Positions 34,849 to 42,338 of a stretch of DNA of 64,000 nucleotides are shown here, piece after piece. The position numbers and the translations under genes are program-made. Every line of letters starts with the position of its first letter. Within the stretch, counting starts at the first letter, position 1. This DNA comes from JABDMD01 sp965203475 (GTDB lineage: Bacteria > Pseudomonadota > Gammaproteobacteria > UBA4575). Below the pieces are notes generated by a model. It did no database searches and had not been told where the DNA came from. It saw only the letters and a program-made list of their open reading frames with translations. The stretch covers positions 1,798,001 through 1,862,000 of the forward strand of contig OZ241890.1 of the NCBI GenBank assembly GCA_965203475.1, read 5' to 3'.

Positions 34849-36285
34849 ATGTCCAATTCCAGCATTTCCGCATATATCAAACCAAGTGATGCTAAACCCT
34901 GGTCATTATGTAAGCGCCGTGCTTGGTTAGAAAACCAACCTGACTCAGACATTGCACCTATCGAAGATCCCTTTGAACAGCTAGTTATTGAACTGGGTTT
35001 ACAACATGAGCAGAACGTTCTCGAATCTATTTCCAGAACTAAAGAAGTTGAAACAGCTAAATCTGAAAAACATACACAAGAACTTATTCAAAATAATGCT
35101 GAAGTCATTTACCAACCACAGCTTCTAGATAAAGAAAATGGATTTATTGGTACACCTGACTTTTTAATCAAACATGATTCTGGCCGTTACCAACCTGCTG
35201 ACGCAAAACTCTCTTTGAGCGAGACCAAAAAAGAAATCCAGGTTCAGCTTGGCTTATATCGAAAAATGCTAAACACCGACCTTCCTGCAATTGTGTTTTT
35301 AGGTGATGGCACGGAAGCACTGATTGGTGATGAGGTTAATTCAGTTACAGAAAAATTTGTAATTGAAATGCGTGAACTGTTATCTATCAATACTGAGCCT
35401 GAAGCACGTTACAGCCATAGTAAGTGCAAAGCCTGTCCATTTTATTTGCATTGCAAACCTAAATTTGAACAAAAAGAAGAACTCTCTCTTTTATATGGTG
35501 TGCAAGGCAGAGCTGCGGCAGGTTTAGAAAAAGTAAGAATTGAAACCATTACACAATTGGCTAATAACTCATCAGATAATATCCCTGATGTTCCGTATTT
35601 AAAGGGCGAGGAGAAAAAACAGCGCGCAGTACTACAGGCCAAATCACATTTAACCAGCAAAGTGTTTCAGCATAATCCAGTTTCTTTGCCTGAAGGAGAC
35701 TGGATTCATTTTGATATAGAAGATAACCCTCTTACAGAAAGTGGCAACAAGCATGTTTATCTATGGGGATTCTTACCGCCTAATTATGACAATGATAATT
35801 TTGAATATGTCTGGACAGATAATTCTGATAAGGACGAACAAGGATGGATAAACTTTTTAAATAAAATTGAAGAATATAGAAATGAATACTCTTCGCTAAT
35901 TCTTGCTCACTATTCAAACTATGAATACACAACAATTAAAAGTTATGCAAAACGATATGATATGGAAGACCATGAGACCGTTATGTACCTGTTAGGTGAT
36001 GATTCACCGTTATTTGATTTACAAAAGCCTATTCTTGATAGCCTTGTTTTACCTCTTCAAGGTTACGGTCTAAAGAATATATGTAAACATAAAGACCTTG
36101 TGAACTTTCAATGGGAAGATGATAGTTCTGGCTCACAATGGTCTGTCGTTCAATTTAACAGGTTTCTTAGTGAGACTAGCCAAGATGAGAAAGAACGTTT
36201 CAAGAACGAAATTCTTGGCTACAACCGAGATGACGTTATCGCAACAAGACGACTTGAAGAATGGCTCAGAAAAAACTTTTCTTAA
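34849..36285 (+). CDS. TM0106-type RecB-like nuclease
   Basis: 478 aa from the ATG at 34849 (an upstream in-frame TTG is less likely). N-terminal PD-(D/E)xK nuclease: CKRRAWLE, GTPDFLIKHDSG, PADAKLSLS, and a cysteine cluster SKCKACPFYLHCKP that with the N-terminal Cys could hold an iron-sulfur cluster as in Cas4/AddB. C-terminal RNase H-like domain: HFDIEDNPL...LYLWGF-type strand, ILAHYSNYE and LGYNRDDVIATRRLEEWL. It diverges from hsdM. A DNA-repair or defence nuclease is likely; its partner is unknown. Confidence 0.8.
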   Translation: MSNSSISAYIKPSDAKPWSLCKRRAWLENQPDSDIAPIEDPFEQLVIELGLQHEQNVLESISRTKEVETAKSEKHTQELIQNNAEVIYQPQLLDKENGFIGTPDFLIKHDSGRYQPADAKLSLSETKKEIQVQLGLYRKMLNTDLPAIVFLGDGTEALIGDEVNSVTEKFVIEMRELLSINTEPEARYSHSKCKACPFYLHCKPKFEQKEELSLLYGVQGRAAAGLEKVRIETITQLANNSSDNIPDVPYLKGEEKKQRAVLQAKSHLTSKVFQHNPVSLPEGDWIHFDIEDNPLTESGNKHVYLWGFLPPNYDNDNFEYVWTDNSDKDEQGWINFLNKIEEYRNEYSSLILAHYSNYEYTTIKSYAKRYDMEDHETVMYLLGDDSPLFDLQKPILDSLVLPLQGYGLKNICKHKDLVNFQWEDDSSGSQWSVVQFNRFLSETSQDEKERFKNEILGYNRDDVIATRRLEEWLRKNFS

Positions 36286-36461
36286 ACACAGCCCCTAAAA
36301 TCTTTAATTTATTTTTGCCACAAATTTGCCACAAGTTTAATTGTGGCAAAACGGAGAATGGCAGATTTCTGCGGGTTACAAAAGACTGTAGATTTGTGGC
36401 GAAAACTATCAAAAATTAGATTTTCTTTACGTATTAATCAGCTAAGTGATTGTAATTGTTG

Positions 36462-36507
36462 TGGTGACCGCTGAGGGATTCGAACCCTCGACCTACTGAT
36501 TAAAAGA
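36462..36507 (-). repeat. tRNA-Lys 3' fragment (second attachment-site remnant)
   Basis: On the minus strand: CTTTTAATCAGTAGG, T-arm GAGGG-TTCGAAT-CCCTC, then AGCGGTCACCA, that is the tRNA-Lys(UUU) half from the anticodon loop to CCA. No 5' half is present. It lies 28 bp beyond the stop of a second integrase. It marks one end of a second integrative element; the partner copy is not in this window. Confidence 0.85.
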
Positions 36508-36535
36508 CAATATTAAAACCCTTAGTGACAGCCAC

Positions 36536-37750
36536 TTACAGAGGATTTGCCACAGAATTGCCACAAATATTTTTGCCTATTCTAGATATCAGTCCGATTT
36601 TCTCTTCTGCACTTGTATCAGCTCGCTCAATGATGTGTCCATAAATATTAAGCGTAGTTGTAATATTAGTATGACCCATTAAATTTTGAATTCGTTTTAA
36701 ATTTACTTTTTGCTCAATAAGCATTGAAGCAAAAAAATGCCTTAAATCGTAAGGTGTATATTTAGGCTTACAGGTTACTTTACCATTAACTTCTATCTCT
36801 TTAGTTAATCCAGCTTCTATACAAGCAACATTGAACCCACGATTGCGCCAGTTATTAATACATTGCCATTTACCTGATTTTGTAGGAAATACTAAATCAT
36901 ATTCATTTGGACATGCGAGTTTAGTTGCATAGTGAGTAACAATATCACTTGTCTCTGGACTTATATCAATCCACCGCCATCCCGCTGGCGTTTTAGTGAC
37001 TGATATTTTATGTCCGCTACGCTCAATCGCACGATCAACTTTGACTTCATTCTTATTTAAATTAAATGTAGGTAATGCAAGATATTCGCCTGGACGCATG
37101 CCTGTATCACCTGCTAAATACAACATCGGCCGATATCTTTCCCAGGATTTAGCGATTTGTGCATTCTTAGAATTTGCTAACCTATCTGCTGCGGCTAGTA
37201 ACTGCTGAAACTCTTCAAGGCTTGGAGGCGTTACTGGTTGAGCATATCGTGAATTAGAACTAATGGTAATTCCCTTGGCTACATTAGCTGAAACATATCC
37301 ACGTAGCGCCATTTCACCGAGTACGGTTTGAAAACAACTAAGCGTGCGTCTAGCAACAAATCTCGATGGGCAATTCTCTAGCAGCCATGAACGAAACTTT
37401 ACAATGTCTGGTGATGTTAACTCTTGTATTGATTTATCCCATGAATACGAACGAATAAACTTTGCGACATACTCATAATTTTTGAGTGTATAAGATGTAA
37501 CGGGTTCGTTACCATCAGTGCCTTCTTTCTCACATATGACAAGCCATTTATTTACTGCCTCTTCGACAGATTTTACTTCTACTGAATTTAATGGATTACT
37601 TGTTAATGCTTTTGAATTGTCTCTAAAAGCTAAGGCTTCTTTTCGCGTATCAAAGCTTTTATACGCATATCCTGTTTTCGTATTTTTATTCGGGTAGCGT
37701 ACTTGATACGTGGTACCTTTCATGCCAACCCTTTTTCTTATATCTGACAT
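36536..37750 (-). CDS. Tyrosine recombinase/integrase (second, tRNA-Lys type)
   Basis: 404 aa. An N-terminal arm-binding/Arm-DNA region (TTYQVRYPNKNTKTGYAYKSFDTRKEA), a SAM-like core-binding domain, then the catalytic domain: GDTGMRPGEYLALP (Arg I), PYDLRHFFASMLI (Tyr in place of the usual His, Arg II) and LMGHTNITTTLNIYGH with the nucleophile Tyr. It ends 28 bp from the tRNA-Lys fragment and is followed upstream by an excisionase-like gene. It probably belongs to a separate element fused with the tRNA-Phe island. Confidence 0.92.
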   Translation of the reverse strand: MSDIRKRVGMKGTTYQVRYPNKNTKTGYAYKSFDTRKEALAFRDNSKALTSNPLNSVEVKSVEEAVNKWLVICEKEGTDGNEPVTSYTLKNYEYVAKFIRSYSWDKSIQELTSPDIVKFRSWLLENCPSRFVARRTLSCFQTVLGEMALRGYVSANVAKGITISSNSRYAQPVTPPSLEEFQQLLAAADRLANSKNAQIAKSWERYRPMLYLAGDTGMRPGEYLALPTFNLNKNEVKVDRAIERSGHKISVTKTPAGWRWIDISPETSDIVTHYATKLACPNEYDLVFPTKSGKWQCINNWRNRGFNVACIEAGLTKEIEVNGKVTCKPKYTPYDLRHFFASMLIEQKVNLKRIQNLMGHTNITTTLNIYGHIIERADTSAEEKIGLISRIGKNICGNSVANPL

Positions 37751-37789
37751 TACGAATCATCTTGCTACAACACTCAAATTCGTCAATTA

Positions 37790-38038
37790 CTAATTGAGCT
37801 TATTAAAATGTTTTGCACTATTTTCTGCATCAATTTGCGCTTGCATGTATATCTTCACTAAAGTGCCTTTTTCTATTTTTAATTTACCCTCAATAGGGTC
37901 AACAAAAAATGGAAGTTTGCGCTTTCCTTTTGCATCAGGCTCAGCCGCTCTTTTGATTTGTCTTTCTGATAGCTCTACACCCATTTCAAATAACACTTCT
38001 CTCGCTTTATCTAAGCCAATATAAGTTGGTGGTTTCAT
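37790..38038 (-). CDS. Small excisionase-like HTH protein
   Basis: 82 aa from the ATG at 38038, chosen for AAGGAG 7 nt upstream. The sequence (YIGLDKAREVLFEMGVELSERQIKRAAEPDAKGKRKLPFFVDPIEGKLKIEKGTL) reads like a winged-helix/MerR-type DNA-binding domain with a Lys-rich wing. It sits 39 bp upstream of the integrase gene. A directionality factor for that integrase is the likely role; no family is certain. Confidence 0.6.
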   Translation of the reverse strand: MKPPTYIGLDKAREVLFEMGVELSERQIKRAAEPDAKGKRKLPFFVDPIEGKLKIEKGTLVKIYMQAQIDAENSAKHFNKLN

Positions 38039-38074
38039 GCAATTGCTCCTTAAATTACTTCTCACACAGCTTAT

Positions 38075-38341
38075 TTATTCGTAATCAAGACACGCAGGGC
38101 GATAATGTGTTGAATCAAACCTTTTAAGGTGAGACCCATTTGATCGCTTAATATTTAGCGGGCTTCCATATTCATCTGAAGGTGTAAGCAGTAACTTACC
38201 GCCCTTATAGAACTTGACGCCGTATTTTTCCTTCATGATTTCTAAATCATCAATAAGTGCATCTATAAGTTCACGTTCAGAAATCGTTCCTAAATTATCG
38301 TAATTAACTACCAAACGATGTTTGGTTCTTCTATGTGTCAT
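38075..38341 (-). CDS. 88-aa hypothetical protein
   Basis: MTHRRTKHRLVVNYDNLGTISERELIDALIDDLEIMKEKYGVKFYKGGKLLLTP...: a basic start, a helical acidic centre and a beta-type end. No family recognised. Located 36 bp upstream of the excisionase-like gene on the same strand, so probably part of the int2 unit. Confidence 0.5.
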   Translation of the reverse strand: MTHRRTKHRLVVNYDNLGTISERELIDALIDDLEIMKEKYGVKFYKGGKLLLTPSDEYGSPLNIKRSNGSHLKRFDSTHYRPACLDYE

Positions 38342-38481
38342 AACTAAACAATTATTTTAATACTTACTCAACGATACGTTGCGTATTGCAACTCTTATTA
38401 CTATCGTAGTTAAACTTTCTTAATAAACAGTTAACCAACCTCCTGTAACCCTTTCACACTGCGACTTACAGAAATTCTTTG

Positions 38482-38620
38482 TCATTTACTCCTTCTTATA
38501 AATAACCCGGCCAAGCCATGCCTTTTCTTATCCGGTGATTGTGTTGATGGGGTTTTAAGAAAAGGCACTGATTGGCAGCGCCTTAGTAAATAAGGAGTAA
38601 TTTAATGACTAAGATTTTCA
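38482..38620. repeat. Large inverted repeat over the start of the 64-aa gene
   Basis: Three nested arms: TTACTCCTT (38486-38494) with AAGGAGTAA (38592-38600), GCCAA (38510-38514) with TTGGC (38572-38576), and TGCCTTTTCTTA (38519-38530) with TAAGAAAAGGCA (38556-38567). The outer 3' arm is the Shine-Dalgarno of the 64-aa gene. On the minus strand the left side also reads AAGGAGTAAATGACAAAGAA, like the true gene start, so the symmetry includes the start codon. Confidence 0.75.
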
Positions 38621-38799
38621 CAGCCGCAGCGCTTCATAACATGAGATTAAGTGAGCTTCGTGCTCTGCACGCCGAGCTGCAAAGAGAACTTAATCGTAGC
38701 GATAAAAATTCATCGCACCGCTCTCAAACGCTCGCTAGCCTTGAGCAAGTTAGTCAGGCTATCGCAAGCAGCTATAGAAATAGCAGCCCAAGCCCATAA
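38605..38799 (+). CDS. 64-aa hypothetical protein with structured leader
   Basis: AAGGAG 8 nt from the ATG and a strong terminator 18 bp after the stop define a single-gene transcript. The peptide (FTAAALHNMRLSELRALHAELQRELNRSD...SLEQVSQAIASSY) is helical and polar. It has no recognised family. The Shine-Dalgarno is inside the long inverted repeat, so translation could be hairpin-controlled. Confidence 0.65.
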   Translation: MTKIFTAAALHNMRLSELRALHAELQRELNRSDKNSSHRSQTLASLEQVSQAIASSYRNSSPSP

Positions 38800-38817
38800 A
38801 AATCACATATTTACCTG

Positions 38818-38846
38818 CCCCGCAGCTAAATCTGCGGGGTTTTTTT
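38818..38846 (+). terminator. Rho-independent terminator
   Basis: CCCCGCAG, a 6-nt loop, CTGCGGGG, then seven T. It closes the 64-aa gene and insulates operator C and the AlpA-like gene downstream. Confidence 0.93.
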
Positions 38847-38862
38847 ATGTTCATTCCATACG

Positions 38863-38879
38863 TGACCAGCCCGTGCTCA
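38863..38879 (+). promoter_or_regulatory. Element operator, copy C
   Basis: TGACCAG-CCC-GTGCTCA between the terminator and the AlpA-like/integrase gene pair, 34 bp before the ATG at 38914. Same arms and orientation as copies A and B. Confidence 0.7.
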
Positions 38880-38913
38880 AGCCATTTTTGGCCTCATATC
38901 CGATCATTTCCTC

Positions 38914-39291
38914 ATGAATAAGGACGGCAACAAGGCATTGGCAAACTTGCATTTACTACCACGATTTATCCGGTTCCGTGATGCTCCAGGGTATTTAGGT
39001 ATGGATCGTAATAAATTTAATGAACTTGTTCGCCCATCTTTAACCGAGATTCCTCTGGGATCTCAGGCAATCGCATTTGATCGGCTTGAATTGGATGACT
39101 GGGCGAGTCAATATATCAAGCGCAACGGGCGTCCCGGCCGATCTTCAAAAGGAGATTCAATATGGGACGCAAAAGAACACCAGGTCTTATCCAAAGGGGC
39201 AAGATCTGGTACATCGACAAACGCATCGGCGGGCGGCGAATTTTCAAAAGCACTGGCACAGATAACTTCAAAGAAGCAGAAATCTTCTTAG
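38914..39291 (+). CDS. AlpA/excisionase-like HTH protein
   Basis: 125 aa. Residues about 15-70 (LPRFIRFRDAPGYLGMDRNKFNELVRPSLTEIPLGSQAIAFDRLELDDWASQYIK) match the AlpA/MerR-type winged helix used by directionality factors that guide integrases. The tail beyond residue 82 overlaps the integrase gene by 130 bp in another frame and is Ser/Gly/Lys-rich. The operator 34 bp upstream suggests that excision is co-regulated with transfer genes. Confidence 0.72.
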   Translation: MNKDGNKALANLHLLPRFIRFRDAPGYLGMDRNKFNELVRPSLTEIPLGSQAIAFDRLELDDWASQYIKRNGRPGRSSKGDSIWDAKEHQVLSKGARSGTSTNASAGGEFSKALAQITSKKQKSS

Positions 39292-40247
39292 CCCGTGTTA
39301 TGGAACAAACCCGTAAAGCTCAGCTTTATGGAGTTCGCCCAAGCAGAAGCTTTGAAAGTGCAGCCGCAAAATTTGTGTTAGAAAATCAGCACAAAAGAAG
39401 TCTTGATAGCGACATCGGAAGATTAAAGCAGCTCATGCCTTATATCGGAGATACCGCTATCGAAAAACTTCATCGCGGTTCATTAGAACCTTGGATTACT
39501 CATAAGAGGAAGCAAGGTACTAGTGTAGGAACCATTAATCATGGTCTTAAGATTGTAAGGCGAATTTTGAATTTGGCATCAAGCGAATGGGTTGATGAGC
39601 ATGGACTAACCTGGTTAGCACAAGCTCCTAAGATAAAGCTCCTTCCTGATACAAATAAAAGAAAGCCTTATCCTCTTAGCTGGGAAGAACAGGCAAGACT
39701 GTTTCAAAACTTGCCACGGCATCTTGCGAACATGGCTTTATTTGCCGTGAACACTGGATGCAGAGATGGTGAAGTTTGCAAACTTAAGTGGGAGTGGGAA
39801 GTAAAAGTTCCACAAATTAATACCTCTGTATTTATTATCCCAGGAGAGTTTGTAAAAAATGGTGATGAGAGATTAGTTGTTTTAAATAAAGCAGCTAAAT
39901 CTGTGATTGAGGAAGTAAGAGGTCAGCATAATAAATATGTGTTTACTTATAAAAGTAAACCTATTTTAAGAATGATGAACAGTGCTTGGCTAAGAGCAAG
40001 ACAACAAGCAAATTTGAGACCAGTAAGGGTTCATGATCTCAAACATACTTTTGGTAGACGACTGCGAGCTGCCGGAGTAAGTTTTGAAGATCGACAAGAT
40101 TTGCTAGGTCATCGCTCAGCCAGAGTGACAACTCATTACTCAGCCGCAGAGTTAACATCGTTAATTGAAGCAGCTAACTTAGCTTGTGAAAGAGATGGAA
40201 CAAACAAGCCAGAGCTTGTTGTTCTAAAGAGATTAAGAGCGAGTTAA
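39162..40247 (+). CDS. int: Tyrosine integrase of the tRNA-Phe element
   Basis: 361 aa. N-terminal Arm domain (GRKRTPGLIQRGKIWYIDKRIGGRRIFKSTGT), core-binding domain, then FAVNTGCRDGEVCKLKW (Arg I), VRVHDLKHTFGRRL and LLGHRSARVTTHYSAAE with the nucleophile Tyr. The second Arg position is Lys (HDLK), a form I know from this integrase subfamily. It ends 73 bp from the tRNA-Phe 3' end, the usual place. The Arm domain begins at residue 1, so the 130-bp overlap with the AlpA-like gene appears genuine. Confidence 0.94.
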   Translation: MGRKRTPGLIQRGKIWYIDKRIGGRRIFKSTGTDNFKEAEIFLARVMEQTRKAQLYGVRPSRSFESAAAKFVLENQHKRSLDSDIGRLKQLMPYIGDTAIEKLHRGSLEPWITHKRKQGTSVGTINHGLKIVRRILNLASSEWVDEHGLTWLAQAPKIKLLPDTNKRKPYPLSWEEQARLFQNLPRHLANMALFAVNTGCRDGEVCKLKWEWEVKVPQINTSVFIIPGEFVKNGDERLVVLNKAAKSVIEEVRGQHNKYVFTYKSKPILRMMNSAWLRARQQANLRPVRVHDLKHTFGRRLRAAGVSFEDRQDLLGHRSARVTTHYSAAELTSLIEAANLACERDGTNKPELVVLKRLRAS

Positions 40248-40261
40248 AAAAACAGTTACGT

Positions 40262-40275
40262 CAAATTTCACGTCA
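40262..40275 (+). repeat. Putative integrase arm-type site, right copy
   Basis: CAAATTTCACGTCA, identical to 10825-10838, between the integrase stop and the tRNA-Phe attachment core. Confidence 0.6.
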
Positions 40276-40320
40276 GTTAAAAATTAACTAAGAGTGAAGT
40301 TTGCTAAGTATCTGTTTTAA

Positions 40321-40396
40321 TGGTGGCCAGGGGCAGAATCGAACTGCCGACACGAGGATTTTCAGTCCACTGCTCTACCAACTGAGCTACCTGGCC
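40321..40396 (-). tRNA. tRNA-Phe (anticodon GAA), intact; element attachment site
   Basis: 76 nt with encoded CCA. The acceptor pairs GGCCAGG with CCTGGCC; D-arm AGCTCAGTTGGTAGAGC; anticodon loop CTGAAAA (GAA); T-arm GGCAG-TTCGATT-CTGCC. The anticodon stem has one T-T opposition in GTGGA/TCCTC. Its 3' part (40321-40366) is the right attachment site of the element; the tRNA remains functional because the element supplies the 3' end. Confidence 0.95.
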
Positions 40397-40475
40397 AAAA
40401 TTGAGGGATTAACTCGAAGCGCGCTATTAAACGAGCCTATATATAAGGAGTCAATACTATAATGAAAGAAATGCG

Positions 40476-40751
40476 CTATTGCGCATTAGGATCTACAAAT
40501 TCTTTGGGTTTTTCAGAACCTTCGCCAAAGAAAAACTTTTCCATTTCTTCTTCTAAAAATTTTCGGGCTTTGGGGTCTACCGGAGTCAAGCGATATTCAT
40601 TCATCAACATCGTTTGATGGCTGACCCACAGTTGCCAACCTTCTTGAGATACATTGTCATAAATTTTTTGGCCTAACTCACCTGGATAGGGCAGATACTC
40701 CAGACCTTCTGCTTCTTTACTGAGTTTCACACATTGCACCATGCGCGTCAT
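40476..40751 (-). CDS. yggX: YggX-type Fe(II)-trafficking protein
   Basis: 91 aa from the ATG at 40751, the same length as E. coli YggX, with AAGGA 8 nt upstream. It begins TRMVQCVKLSKEAEGLEYLPYPG; the conserved Cys near the N-terminus is thought to protect iron-sulfur enzymes from oxidants. It overlaps the end of mutY by 35 bp, the classical mutY-yggX pair; MutY itself carries an iron-sulfur cluster. Confidence 0.95.
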   Translation of the reverse strand: MTRMVQCVKLSKEAEGLEYLPYPGELGQKIYDNVSQEGWQLWVSHQTMLMNEYRLTPVDPKARKFLEEEMEKFFFGEGSEKPKEFVDPNAQ

Positions 40752-41796
40752 GGGATTGTTCCTTTTTAAATAGTTGTTCAAGCGACTTTTTTACGGGAGC
40801 CGCTAAACCAATTTTTTGCTGATTCAATTTATACCAAAGCCCAAGATCATCTTCCATTACACTATTGGGTGCATCAATCACGCTGATCAAGTATGGGTAC
40901 ATCGTGAGATGAAAATGGGAAAAGGTATGTGTAATGAGAGGAAGCTTGGTCAGTGAATGGTTTGAATAATGGGCTCCCCAAGTTTTAAGCTCCTTTAGGT
41001 TTGAAAATTCGGGATAGCTATACAGGCCACCCCAAATTCCAGTAGGTGGCCGCTTTTCCAACCACACCGAATGATTTTCTTTTTTTACAATAGCGACATA
41101 AATTTTTCGTTCGGGAAGTTTCCGTGAAGGTTTTGCCGAAGGAAGTTCATGCTGCAATTGGTGCAAATGAGCACGACAACTTTTCTGTATCGGGCACTGC
41201 TCACACAGTGGATTTGTACGTGTACAAATAGTGGCACCCAAATCCATCATGGCTTGCGTATAGTTTGCAACTCGTTTTTGCGGCACTAATGATTCGGCGT
41301 GCTTCCACAATAATTGTTGCACTTGATGGTTCCCTGGCCATCGCGAAATAGCAAAATAGCGTGCCAACACTCGCTTAACATTACCATCCAAGATGGCATG
41401 AGATTGATTAAAACTTAGCGCCAAAATGGCGGCTGCTGTAGAACGCCCTATACCAGGCAATTGCATGGCATCTTCTAAGTGCGTTGGGAAGTTTCCTTCA
41501 AACTGTTCGCAAAGAACTCGTGCAGCCTTATGTAAATTACGTGCACGTGCGTAATACCCTAAGCCGGTCCAATGATGCAACACTTCATCAACCGAGGCAT
41601 TGGAAAGCGTCATTACATCGGGAAAACGCTGAATAAAACTTTCAAAATAGGGAATCACGGTTTCCACACGAGTTTGCTGCAACATAATTTCCGAAATCCA
41701 AATGTAATATGGGTTTTGGTTGCGTTGCCATGGCAAGTCTTTACGACCATATTGATCGTACCATGTTAACACTCGATTGCTGAACGTTTTATTCAC
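40717..41796 (-). CDS. mutY: A/G-specific adenine DNA glycosylase
   Basis: 359 aa. WISEIMLQQTRVETVIPYF (catalytic Glu region), helix-hairpin-helix LPGIGRSTAAAIL, LDGNVKRVLARY with catalytic Asp, iron-sulfur ligands CTRTNPLCEQCPIQKSC (C-x6-C-x2-C-x5-C), and a C-terminal NUDIX-like domain (WLEKRPPTGIWGGLYSYPE) that reads 8-oxoG. It removes adenine mispaired with 8-oxoguanine. It overlaps the upstream SRPBCC gene by 8 bp and yggX downstream. Confidence 0.96.
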   Translation of the reverse strand: MNKTFSNRVLTWYDQYGRKDLPWQRNQNPYYIWISEIMLQQTRVETVIPYFESFIQRFPDVMTLSNASVDEVLHHWTGLGYYARARNLHKAARVLCEQFEGNFPTHLEDAMQLPGIGRSTAAAILALSFNQSHAILDGNVKRVLARYFAISRWPGNHQVQQLLWKHAESLVPQKRVANYTQAMMDLGATICTRTNPLCEQCPIQKSCRAHLHQLQHELPSAKPSRKLPERKIYVAIVKKENHSVWLEKRPPTGIWGGLYSYPEFSNLKELKTWGAHYSNHSLTKLPLITHTFSHFHLTMYPYLISVIDAPNSVMEDDLGLWYKLNQQKIGLAAPVKKSLEQLFKKEQSHDAHGAMCETQ

Positions 41797-42331
41797 GGGC
41801 TTTTTGTTGTAATAGCACGATGCTTTCTTCTACCCGCTGCTTAAATTTTTTGGTTAATACATAGGAACGTATGATCGGTGGAATCCAAAACTTAGGCTGC
41901 ATGTTTGCATTAAAATCAACCACGGTGGTTGAACCTTGCTCTTTTAATTCCCAAACAGAAGTTCCTGATTTTAAATCACTTAATAAGGGAATAATTTCTG
42001 ACTCCAATTTTGTATCGCCATATTGAGTGGTGTCTTCTACCCGCGTAATGTCTTTACAGAAAAATAGTATGCAATCGGAAACCACAGTACGAACACGCCA
42101 TTGATGTTCACCAGTAGTAGATTCAATACTGCTTTCAGTAATGGCAGGATTGAGTTCTTGAATATTGTCAAAATCGGTGAAGATTTGCATGATGCGCTGT
42201 GGTGTAGCTTCAACTTCAAAACTCGCCTGTAAATAGTAGGTATGATCTTTATAACGAACATCCGCTTCTGCGGCATGCACCTGTGCCAATGAGTTTGCGA
42301 GCAGCAACAACAAAATAAGTACTTTGGTCAT
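41789..42331 (-). CDS. Secreted SRPBCC (START/cyclase-like) protein
   Basis: 180 aa. A signal peptide (VLILLLLLANSLAQVHA) is followed by an SRPBCC fold: ASFEVEATPQRIMQIFTDFDNIQELNPAI, a conserved WRVRTVVSDC..FFCKDITRVED strand set, and the C-terminal helix TKKFKQRVEESIVLLQQ. Probably binds a lipid or hydrophobic ligand in the periplasm. It lies between asmA-like and mutY genes in one transcription unit, with 7 bp to the asmA-like stop. Confidence 0.8.
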   Translation of the reverse strand: MTKVLILLLLLANSLAQVHAAEADVRYKDHTYYLQASFEVEATPQRIMQIFTDFDNIQELNPAITESSIESTTGEHQWRVRTVVSDCILFFCKDITRVEDTTQYGDTKLESEIIPLLSDLKSGTSVWELKEQGSTTVVDFNANMQPKFWIPPIIRSYVLTKKFKQRVEESIVLLQQKARE

Positions 42332-42338
42332 GTGTAGG

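Larger units (their letters stand above)
10679..40366. mobile_element. Integrative mobilizable element (about 29.7 kb) at tRNA-Phe
   Basis: The limits are a 46-bp direct repeat: the 3' part of tRNA-Phe at 10679-10724 and the same part within the intact tRNA-Phe at 40321-40366, with three mismatches in the T-arm region. A tyrosine integrase lies directly inside the tRNA end, and a 14-bp identical repeat (CAAATTTCACGTCA) lies inside both ends. The interior carries relaxase, MobC, a VirD4-like ATPase, a type I restriction system, a second integrase and a cargo cluster. No VirB/Tra channel genes are seen, so transfer would need a helper. The cargo is much more AT-rich than the flanks at 1-3 kb and beyond 40 kb. 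Confidence 0.9.
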
